Positions 54,401 to 62,279 of a stretch of 64,000 nucleotides of DNA are shown here, in pieces. Source of the stretch: Rhynchopus sp. YZ270_cl-10. Its lineage: Eukaryota; Euglenozoa; Diplonemea; Diplonemida; Diplonemidae. The position numbers and the translations under genes are program-made. Each line of letters begins with the position of its first letter. Position 1 is the first letter of the stretch. The notes beneath the pieces were generated by a model. That model was not told the origin of the DNA. It saw nothing but the letters and a program-made list of their open reading frames with translations, and made no database searches. The DNA is taken from the NCBI GenBank assembly GCA_964035575.1, contig OZ037857.1:124001-188000 (forward strand). Direction: 5' to 3'.

Positions 54401-56948
54401 TGTCCCCTGTCGACGGCGTGTCGCACCCCTCCACGTACTCGAAGGCAAGCGCCGCAGAGAGGATCCCGTTGCTTGTCATAAACACAGTCCCGATAGACAC
54501 AGTCTGCAGCGCCCCGTCTGCAAACACCACCTTCGCAGACGCCGACCCGCCAAACAGGTTTGCGTTTGCGTCCACCTCCCCAGCCCACGCCAGCGTCGCC
54601 GCATCCGCCGCCAGCGTCCCGGTCAGCTGCACCGACGCAGACGTCAGCGTCAGCGCCTGGTACGACAGCGAGGCCACACTCCCGGTCACCGTGTACCGCA
54701 CGTCCCCCGCCGCCACCGCACACCTGTCGTACAGCAGCGACCCCTCAAACGCCGCACCAGACCCCGTGAGGGTCAGGTTCCCGTCGCCCACAAGCGTCGC
54801 ACACCCGGTCGCGTCGTCCACCTGTACCGACGCCTCTCCGGAGAACGCAACCCCAGCCCCGCTCACAGCCACCGTCCCGGTCAGCGTCGAGAAGGCGTTG
54901 TCTGCAATCTCCGCCCCGAGCGTCAGCGCCACCTCGCCCACCGTCGCCGCCCCCACGAAGGACCCTGTCCACAGCACCTGCGGCACAGCCGTCGTGTCCT
55001 CCACGTCCGCCACAGTCAGGTTCCCCACCAGTGCCACCGACACAGACTCCAGCGTGAAGGACCCCGCCTCCAGCGACGACAGGTTCCCGCGCACGTCCCA
55101 CACCGGCAGCGCCGCGTTCGCCTCCGTGTAGTTGCTCACGTGCACCACCTCTGCGATGAAGGTCGGCAGGGCGTCCGCGTCTGCGTCCCCCGCGTACGCC
55201 ACAGTCCCAGACCCGCGCATCACGCCGTCCGCCACAGCAAACGCCACAGCTCCGCTCACAGACCCAATCTGCACGTCCCCGGACACCGCAAACGCCGTCA
55301 CCCCGTCCGCGTCGTCAAACGTGATCTCTGCCGCAGCGCTGCTCGCACCCGCAAGCCCCACAGCCCCGCTGATGCGCCCGCCCCAGGACACGGCCCCATC
55401 CGCCGCCACAGTCGAGTCCAGCTCCAGCGCCACGTCCGCCACCGCCACACCAGACACAGACACGTCCGTCCCCACGTCCAGCGCCGCACGCACGGCCCAC
55501 TGCGGCGTCACCCCGTCTGCCCCGCACCCCTCCGCCTGCACCATGGTCCCGGACACACTCAGCCCGCCTGCGCTCGCCACAGTCACCTCCACCGACCCGC
55601 CGTTGTCCGCCGTGCAGTTTGCAGACGCGTACGACACCGTCCCACTCAGCGAGAACCCGGGCTTCACCACCTCCAGAGCCACCTCCAGCGCATCAAGCCC
55701 GTCCACCGTAAACGTCCCCGTCACAGACGCAGTCGTCCCAAACAGCGACACCGACGCAGACACAGACCCGCCCCAGGCAATCGTGTCCGCCTGCACCTCG
55801 TAGTCCTCGTCCTCGTCCTCGTAGCTCTCCGCAGGCGCGTCTGTCCCCCACACAGGTGCCTCCGTGAAGACAAGCACAAGCGGTGCATCCGTCTCCGGCA
55901 CAGACGGCGCATCCGTCGTGGCCGCAGCCGCCCCCGTCCCACGTGCAGCCTCCGCCTGTGCCTTCGTCTGCGTGTGCGTCGCCGTCACCGTCGCCGACAC
56001 CCCTTCCAGCGTCAGGCCGTGCACAGAGACCTGCTCCGTCGTAGATGCTGTGATGCGCGCAAACGGTGACGTCACGTTCGTCTTGACCACAAACATGCAC
56101 ACGTCAAACATCGCCTCCGTGATTGCCAGCTCCTGTCCCAGCCCGGGCACAGACATCCCCGGGAACTCAACCATCACCGCCACTGGGCACGACGCAGTCG
56201 CAGCCTCAATGCTCCCGTCGAACAGCGGCACCCCGTCTACACGGAACCCCAGCTGCGACGGCAGGTCCAGGTCCAGTTCGAGGTCCAGGTACGTCGAGTT
56301 GTCCGCAGACGCCCCTGTCTCAACAACGGCAGTCTCGTTTGTGTCGTTTGTTGTGTCCGGCAGCGCAAAGTCGACGTACACCAGGGTCTCCACCGCCGCA
56401 CCCTTGAACACCTTCTCCACCCCAAACCCAACCACCACAGACGTCGCTGTCTCCCCTGCAAGCATCCCGCTCACAAGCGCCCCCTCCCAGTCCAGCACCA
56501 GCTCCCCCGTCGCAGTCGCAGTCTCGTTCTGCACCGTCACGTTCATCGACACTAGAGCATTCTCCAACGGGAGCTCCCCCGACAGCCCCGACACGTCACC
56601 TTCTGCAGTCAGCTCAAACTGCACCACCCCGGCCTCACACAGCAGCGTCACCTCCGTCTCTGCAGAGGTCACAAAGTGTGCCGACGTGTTGCTTGTCAGC
56701 GCCCCGGTCACCACCACACTCCCGGTCGTGTTCGTGCCGTCGCCGCCACCCGTCCCGCCTGTGCACAGCGCCACAGCCTCAGACACCGCCTCGTCTCCCA
56801 GCAGGCACACCGTCGCCGCACCCCGCTCCGTGCACACCACGGCCACTGTCGCTGCCGCTGTCTCCGTCTCGTCCCCCCAGGCAACCCCTGCCGCTGCTGC
56901 CAGCAGCAACGGAAGCAGCATCCGTCTCACAGGTCCGGGCACGGCCAT
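51426..56948 (-). CDS. Giant secreted protein with five ~130-residue repeats
   Basis: 1,840 residues; the ATG at 56946-56948 opens a signal peptide (1-25, AAAAGVAWG). The N-terminal part (26-340) is Thr/Val-rich with many N-glycosylation sites and scattered Cys. An acidic linker (about 365-385, EDEDEDYE) follows. From about 388 to 1040 there are five repeats of about 130 residues, each opening with Trp-x-Gly (near 392, 522, 660, 788, 917) and holding a G.V.Y strand and usually a Cys pair. A long Gly/Val/Ser beta-rich region runs to about 1620, then a helical, Ala/Lys-rich segment with a Cys cluster (KSKEKKCRKK) and a final beta segment. There is no membrane span or GPI-like tail. I know no family for it; matrix, adhesin or surface-coat roles are possible. 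It lies between two partial array units. Confidence 0.88.
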   Translation of the reverse strand: MAVPGPVRRMLLPLLLAAAAGVAWGDETETAAATVAVVCTERGAATVCLLGDEAVSEAVALCTGGTGGGDGTNTTGSVVVTGALTSNTSAHFVTSAETEVTLLCEAGVVQFELTAEGDVSGLSGELPLENALVSMNVTVQNETATATGELVLDWEGALVSGMLAGETATSVVVGFGVEKVFKGAAVETLVYVDFALPDTTNDTNETAVVETGASADNSTYLDLELDLDLPSQLGFRVDGVPLFDGSIEAATASCPVAVMVEFPGMSVPGLGQELAITEAMFDVCMFVVKTNVTSPFARITASTTEQVSVHGLTLEGVSATVTATHTQTKAQAEAARGTGAAAATTDAPSVPETDAPLVLVFTEAPVWGTDAPAESYEDEDEDYEVQADTIAWGGSVSASVSLFGTTASVTGTFTVDGLDALEVALEVVKPGFSLSGTVSYASANCTADNGGSVEVTVASAGGLSVSGTMVQAEGCGADGVTPQWAVRAALDVGTDVSVSGVAVADVALELDSTVAADGAVSWGGRISGAVGLAGASSAAAEITFDDADGVTAFAVSGDVQIGSVSGAVAFAVADGVMRGSGTVAYAGDADADALPTFIAEVVHVSNYTEANAALPVWDVRGNLSSLEAGSFTLESVSVALVGNLTVADVEDTTAVPQVLWTGSFVGAATVGEVALTLGAEIADNAFSTLTGTVAVSGAGVAFSGEASVQVDDATGCATLVGDGNLTLTGSGAAFEGSLLYDRCAVAAGDVRYTVTGSVASLSYQALTLTSASVQLTGTLAADAATLAWAGEVDANANLFGGSASAKVVFADGALQTVSIGTVFMTSNGILSAALAFEYVEGCDTPSTGDINATLRLEGADDLVFAGTVAYHRCTGAMEVSGALAASWNGPAGTSFTGVTVALVSAGAGEETLSSRSWTGNITADTSVGVSATISFSSSTSASSVSATMAYADDNVAVTATVGSDCTGTGMVAVTGLPHGIPSMELAVDFSKNCADGASADEWTVSGSLGNLRIPFHGKTVTVDAVTVKVVSAADATKAVSVTGTFLGGQFDVALSFPVPVVAAEVTLRGTLSAAGSTTPDGFAGAWQGGSGSPFGASLGTGSPSLFSGLKGMDLHTVSLEVSFGGSLSLAAAGSLFGMEFDLVVAVQKAGTTGTGTGGSWQYGMAFTAGSEELAKQSGAPSVVGNVLSELAPTWVRFSVASVAMTIQGNELKAGLSLAAFLGANSGLMQGVKSITPASLTDQIASAESGEGDAAGLTVIANIVSPTEMNVYVRLAGGIELGSKKVVLQEVALAFVIGTGPPEVGFNVVLDLTVGSGGNAQTFTAGGFIGLAATGSLTIALSVDSDEPWKNPFGLKGVSVLFPLAVSMTVSVALLPTQFSFMGGLEVAGTSGYVVVGADLEDFTKTAVSMEVANLDFKRIITDIAGCSSCLGSVGGVIADVSVDHFAASFNPDPVNDVVITIAAASATIPAGTHIAVHNFTLWSAVKIVLAEFHVTGTGMSAAFVAEKLDWGPITISSVDGSTGPSFAMALTPTEQHLQVDGTASILGQTVSLYLDLSDSKVNGSFVYSLGVGLTVAVSMETIGTPGKAGFSNTISGSVSTEGITKLRADATAFLYELADEADSSLASASDKVAAQRRSLQSAQTKLTSAEASATSKVRAAQNKVNSWSHQVSKKRSVCKSKEKKCRKKPWKCGGVASCWVSYGVVKASLYAAQKTLTAVKKTVSGAITAAKGTVTAAKASLSAAQGVMQAASAVVGAFAEMVDVAGGSLLKAFQVHTLAFSNTLTNSDTAVSFALDMTVLGNRLSFGFSAKLKYSEFVSVVGAEVRRLVKNQFGVKITVL

Positions 56949-58143
56949 TCTTTGTGCTGCGATGGTTGCTCTCCTCTTTTTCTCGCTCCTCTTTTCCGTG
57001 TATAGATATCTATCTAGGTGATGTGGGGTCAGGGGAGGGCATTGGGGGAGATATGGAAAGGTACACAGCAACGCAGTGCCGAGGTCAGGTGCTGTGCGCT
57101 CCTTGAATGCATACATGCCTCTGTCATAAGCAAGGAGCTTTTGCTCTTGAGGAACCTTGAGAGCAGGATGTGACTCTCGTGCAGACACATACGACCAAAT
57201 CACTCCCCCCGATAGAAGGCAAAAACAAAAGGTTGCTTTTTGTGTTTTTCTCCATTTGCCGTACTTTTTTCATAAAATAGAGAGTTGCAAAGGTGCTCTG
57301 TGCATAAAAGCACAAGAAGCCGGGAATAAGCGGGAAATTTTAAATTGAGAGTGCGAATGCCTCAGAAGGCAAACACTAGAGAAAAAAGACGACACGGCAA
57401 GCGTCAGGCAACCTGCGTTCTTCTTCTTGCATGACTGCACCTCGCACCTAGGTCCTCCCCCCTGCCTCTCTATAAGACCTTCTCTTCGCACTCAAGTGGA
57501 CAGCCACCTTATGCACAGAAGAACGGGTGAGGCAGAGGGACACGGACAGCAAAGGCGGGGCAGGTAGAACAACGCAAACCACTGTGCACACAGCTGTCGT
57601 GTCGATGCTTACGTTGAGTAGAGAACGAGAGCAAAGAAAATAGGGAACAAAAAAACACAACGGGGAGGAAGAGAACCTTGCCCACCTGCCGAGCACACAC
57701 CGGCAGTACAGCAGAGGGCTGGTCTATACTGTATGTGTTGCTTCGCTACTGCACTGCTGCGACCACTACAGCTGCTGCAGGACAGTACCAAAGAAACGGA
57801 AACGAAAAAAGGTAAAAACATAGTAATAGTGAAGTTGTTAACGTGCAGACACCTCTGGTATGGTGGGCGTGCACATAGTGAATACTAAAGTTGATAAGCG
57901 CAAGGCACGACACCTCACGGAAAAGCCGTCTCCTCAGTTAAGAGAGCGGCACAATAGAGACAAATAGAAGATAGTTGCAAGTCATATTTATGTTGTATAA
58001 ATACGATGTGTCAAAAGCAAAGTGCATTGCGCACCGTCGGGTCGGAGGAACCGCTAGAGTAGAGAGACAAGAGGCAGTCATAGATGCTGCATAGAGGGGA
58101 GAGAGGAAGAGGGGAGGGTAAGACGTTGTGTGTGGACCACATC
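56949..58143. other. Spacer with LPMO-GH5 3' flank homology and hairpins
   Basis: No gene. 57425-57545 and 57660-57760 match the 3' flank of the other LPMO-GH5 gene (40970-41090, 41220-41330). Hairpin-type repeats occur near 57163, 57285, 57340, 57828 and 57893, the densest cluster in the window. Confidence 0.6.
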
Positions 58144-60558
58144 TCAGGGCTTGCACGACTTCCACCACCTGTTCCCTTTGCACTGCAGCCCTGCTGCACA
58201 GCAGCGCTCCTTGCCAAGGCATGCGCGCCAGCGAGAGATCTCTGTACTGCAGCCACTTGTCGGAGGTGTCGGTGCTGGTGGTGGCGGGACAGGTGCAGGC
58301 ACGTTCGTCCTAGGTGCACCCGTGGCAGGAACGCCTGTGGAGATAGTGCCCGCAGCCCCGCTGCAAGGAACAGCGTTCATTCTGATGTACGTGCGCACAT
58401 AGCTCCCCGTGCACGACACACTGTCCCAGTCGCCCGAGGCACACGCCCCAGACTGCAGTGCTGCCGACACCTCTGCCTTGTCCGCCAGACTCCACGACGT
58501 CCAGCTCAGCTGCACACCCTGCGACCCTGCGCTCTTGAAGCCCTCCAGGAACGCCTGCGCGTTGTCGAGGAAGGGACCCCCGTCACCGCTCGCCTCAGAC
58601 GTGCCCCACTCACTCACAAACAGCGGGATCTGCGACGCAACCTCCTGCACACGCGACTGCAGGTGTGTGTGCGACCCGGCGTAGAAGTGGAACACGTACA
58701 TGACGTTGTGCGGGAGGTCCACAGGGCGCGCCGCTGCCTCGTGGATGTCTTGGCTCCACGTCGGCGTCCCCGCAAGCACCACTGTCTCCGCATCCTCCGC
58801 ACGGATCAGCGCCAGGATGCGGTTGTGGTAGCTCACAACCTCACCCCAGCTCACACCGTTCGGCTCGTTCGCAATCTCGTACAGCACGTGGCTCTCGTCC
58901 TTCAGCGTCCGTGCCATGTCCCGCCAGAACGCGTCGGCCCCGTCGTACTCAGCGTCGTTCGGGTTCCCAGGGCTCAGCATGTGCCAGTCCACAATGACGT
59001 AGATCCCGAGCTCCTTGCACCACTGCACAATATCCAGCACAGTCTGCTTCAGCGCCGGGTTGTTCCCGTAGCCCCCCTCACCGATGTACATTGCTGCCCG
59101 GAACACGTTGATGCCCCACCGCGTCACCAGGTGTGTGATGCTTTCCTTTGTGTAGCAGTTCGCAAACCAGTGCAGCCCGTGGCTGCTCATCCCCATCAGC
59201 TGCACAGCCTCCCCCTGTGCCCCCACAAGCTGCAGCCCCGACAAACGCAGCTTCCCGTGGCACGTTGCGAACCCGGTGTTGTCCACTGCAGCCACGTCTG
59301 CGTCCAGCCCGCTTGGAAGGGCGCATGTCGACCCGCTGCCTCCACCACCACCTCCACCTTGCCACGCACACTGGCCAGTGTGCTGGCAGCAGCACTTGCA
59401 GTAGCACTCGCTCCCGTCGTCTGTGTTGCACTTTGCACCGTTGTCAGTCCAGGCACAGCCGCATCCGCTTGTGTCGCTTGGGCAGGAGGCTGAAGGAGGC
59501 GTTGTCACTGGCACAGGTGCAGGCACAGGCGGAGTTGGCGGCATTGTGACAGGTGGTGTTGGCGGTGGTGGCGAAGGTGAAGTTGCACCCTGCACACACT
59601 GTGCATAGTGTGTGTTGTAGACAGCACAGGACGCACCTGCCTGCTCGCAGCAGGCACGGTCCTTCTCACACGCAGCGTAGATGCAGGCCACAGAAGTTGC
59701 ACAGACAGGTGGGGTTGGTGGTGTCGTTGGCGACGGTGCTTGCGTGGGTGTGGGTGTTGGTGTGGGTGCTTGCGTAGTAGCAGGTGGTGTTGGCGGTGGT
59801 GTCGAAGGCGACGGTGCACCCTGCACACACTGTGCGTAGTGTGTGTTGTAGACAGCACAGGACGCACCTGCCTGCTCCTCGCAGCAGGCAGGGTCCTGCT
59901 TGCACGCAGTGTACATGCAGTGAACAGAAGTTGCACAGACAGGAGGTGTCACAGGTGAGGTCGGCACAGGCACAGTTGGCACAGGCGCAGGGACAGGAGG
60001 GCTGGCACCACCAGAAAACATGGCGTCAATCACGTTGAAGAAGCTGTTCGACGTGTCACCCACATCCCACACACTCAGAATGATGTGGTACCCCTCACGT
60101 GTCGGCACGTTGCACGTGTGCTCGTCAAGTGCCGGTGGCTCTGTCATCCCCCCGTCCACAACACAGAAAGGTGCAGTCTCAAACGTTGCCCGTGTCAGCG
60201 GTGCCGCCACGTCCCACCCCACACGCGTGATGTAGTACTTGTAGTCCTTCGTCACGTGGTTCACAAGAAACTTCCACGCAAACTTCGTTGGCCCTGACGA
60301 CATCGCAACCCTCTCCCAGCGTGTCGCCGTCTGCACGTTCAGCTCAGGGAAGCGCGAGTGTCCACCTCCTGCCGCAATCGTCCCGTCTGCCGGCCACCCG
60401 TCTGGACCCTCCACGCTGTAGGGCTCCCAGATGATCTGTCCGCAGTTTGCGTTGCCCCCTGTCTTGCAGAGCTCCACACGCGATGGCGGTGTCACAACGT
60501 GGCCGTGTCCGTACACCTGCGATGCACACAGCAGCACGCACAGCGCGGCGTGCTTCAT
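58144..60558 (-). CDS. Secreted AA10 LPMO - GH5 cellulase fusion, copy 2
   Basis: 804 residues, ATG at 60556-60558. Same architecture as copy 1: signal peptide 1-17, AA10 LPMO with His18 and His101, Cys-rich module (208-245), Cys-rich module before the Gly linker, GH5 domain with acid/base Glu near 565 and nucleophile Glu near 650, CBM1-like tail ending RWWKSCKP. It has one extra copy of the first Cys-rich module (about 285-324; ATSVACIYAACEKD) with its own Pro/Thr linker, and a different C-terminal linker. LPMO and GH5 domains are nearly identical to copy 1, so the linkers and small modules are what changes. Confidence 0.93.
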   Translation of the reverse strand: MKHAALCVLLCASQVYGHGHVVTPPSRVELCKTGGNANCGQIIWEPYSVEGPDGWPADGTIAAGGGHSRFPELNVQTATRWERVAMSSGPTKFAWKFLVNHVTKDYKYYITRVGWDVAAPLTRATFETAPFCVVDGGMTEPPALDEHTCNVPTREGYHIILSVWDVGDTSNSFFNVIDAMFSGGASPPVPAPVPTVPVPTSPVTPPVCATSVHCMYTACKQDPACCEEQAGASCAVYNTHYAQCVQGAPSPSTPPPTPPATTQAPTPTPTPTQAPSPTTPPTPPVCATSVACIYAACEKDRACCEQAGASCAVYNTHYAQCVQGATSPSPPPPTPPVTMPPTPPVPAPVPVTTPPSASCPSDTSGCGCAWTDNGAKCNTDDGSECYCKCCCQHTGQCAWQGGGGGGGSGSTCALPSGLDADVAAVDNTGFATCHGKLRLSGLQLVGAQGEAVQLMGMSSHGLHWFANCYTKESITHLVTRWGINVFRAAMYIGEGGYGNNPALKQTVLDIVQWCKELGIYVIVDWHMLSPGNPNDAEYDGADAFWRDMARTLKDESHVLYEIANEPNGVSWGEVVSYHNRILALIRAEDAETVVLAGTPTWSQDIHEAAARPVDLPHNVMYVFHFYAGSHTHLQSRVQEVASQIPLFVSEWGTSEASGDGGPFLDNAQAFLEGFKSAGSQGVQLSWTSWSLADKAEVSAALQSGACASGDWDSVSCTGSYVRTYIRMNAVPCSGAAGTISTGVPATGAPRTNVPAPVPPPPAPTPPTSGCSTEISRWRACLGKERCCAAGLQCKGNRWWKSCKP

Positions 60559-62279
60559 CGTACGCTCTTTGGTCTCTTTGTGTACAAAGGCGAGGCGCAA
60601 TGCAAAGCAAAGCAAAGCAATGAATCTGTGTGTTGGTGTGTTTCTTGTGGTGGTGGGGACGGTGAAGACACAAAAGTGAGAAGCTCTGTTTTTTTTTTTC
60701 CTTTTTCCTTGAAAAAAATCCTACAATAATAATGACAGAGAGGCTGAAGAGACGCGCAGCTATGCATGCCTTCTGCACTCTTGACATGGAGGGAACGTCC
60801 GAAGGGGTGCGGGTGACAGGGAGAAGCAGAATGTGGACAACGACGTCCGGAAAATCCTTCCCAGACAACCGCAGCAGCAGAACTTTCTTGCTGAATCACA
60901 AAATCATGCTTCTCTACAAAAACAAAAACGGGAATGCAATACTGCAAAGCGTTACTGGGGGGGGGGGGGCTAATACAAGAGGTACCTCTTCTATTAGGCG
61001 TAAGAATTTACGCCTAAAAAAAATTTTTTTAGGTGGAAGTCTAATACAAGAGGTACCTCTTGTATTAGCTTTTTTTTCCTGGATTTTTGCTAATTTTTTT
61101 CCTGGATTTTTACTCTCGCCAACCAGTAACACGGGAAAATTTTCAACTTTTTGATCGTACCTGGCCGCAATTGAAAGATTTTGAGCAAACCTTTCATTTG
61201 ACACCATCGATTTTTTTTTTTTTGAAAAAAAGTGATCAAGTCAAATAAAGGAAAGAATAAAGTACCTCTTGTATTAGCCGGTAAAAAATCGTGAAAATCC
61301 CGATTTCAAAGTACCTCTTGTATTAGGCATACCTCTTGTATTAGCAGTACCTTTTGTATTAGCCCCCCCCCCCAGTAAGTGGTGGGTCCTCAGAAAGGCA
61401 AATAACAAGAGTGTACTGTCTCAGAAAGAAACTTAAAAGAAACCATATGAGCGTAACTGCCCACAGATACTTACAAAGAACAAAAACGTGAGAAAATAAC
61501 AATTATGAAAAGATAGAGTTACCAAATCAGAGAGAAAGAAAGTAGTGAACATGCGAAGGTGGCGGTGCACATTGCCTCTGCAAGGCAGGCGCAGACATAC
61601 AGGGACAACAGCACACTGCACCATGCTGCATTCACTATAAGCAAACAGCGGCTAGGCTAGGATAGACGCACTGTGGTGTCAACTTCAGAAAAGAAAAAGA
61701 AGTTGAAAGTGCAAACGCCACACCGTTCATCGGCAGACGCAGGCACTGAAAAATCAATATGAAGCTAAAAATGAAAATGAAAATAAAGCGAAAAGCAACA
61801 ATAACAACAAAACACCCCTGACACCCGCTGCATGTGTGCTTTTGGATTGGCAGATCGCAAGCCACACACTCTGTTGAGGAAGTGTGCACGGATCGATATT
61901 GGCGGCTGTTTGGTCACCCAAACAATCAAACCAAACTAGCACGCACGGCAGTTGATAACATACGGGAGTTGACTTGATACACGACCTCTGAAGATTTGTT
62001 CACACTTTCCGACAAAGCAGAAAACATGACAGTGGTAAAATATTCGCTTTGTTTGCTTTTTTTAGGTGGTATTTTACCTTTCATGTGAACAGAGAGGCTG
62101 CTACATCTCGTGTACAGGTTCGAGGCACGACTAGACTTTCGCTCAAAAAATAATAGTTGAAAAAGTGAATTTAAAAAAACATGCATCAACATCATAGTTA
62201 ATGCAGGCACGTGTAGATGAAATCGATACTACGCTGCGAGTCCTATCACAACGTCACACCACACACACTGGGACACGCC
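60559..62279. repeat. Array spacer, copy 3
   Basis: Homologous to 44010-45626. It differs by a 421-bp element (60955-61375), a shortened form of the foldback block (61986-62097), and loss of about 190 bases just before the WD40 stop side (after CACGTGT at about 62214). No gene. Confidence 0.9.
60955..61375. mobile_element. 421-bp TA-flanked element with G-run terminal inverted repeats
   Basis: Spacer copy 2 reads GCGTTAAGTGG at this site; here it reads GCGTTA, 421 bases, TAAGTGG, giving a TA target duplication (60953-60954 and 61376-61377). Both ends read inward as CTG, a run of 11-13 G, then CTAATACAA. The word GTACCTCTTGTATTAG, or its reverse, recurs at least six times inside, once as a perfect 28-bp palindrome (about 61041-61068). 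Another palindrome, around GGCGTAAGAATTTACGCC, lies near 60997-61014. TTTTCCTGGATTTTT is repeated near 61074-61110. No coding capacity. TA duplications suggest Tc1/mariner-type mobilisation. Confidence 0.87.

Noticed and set aside
51621-56069. Very long plus-strand frames (588, 1,099 and 821 codons) opposite the giant secreted gene
   Set aside because: Antisense shadows of a GC-rich, C-ending codon pattern. The minus strand has the signal peptide, repeats and Cys pattern; the plus frames are low-complexity and Arg/His/Pro- or Ser/Thr-rich.
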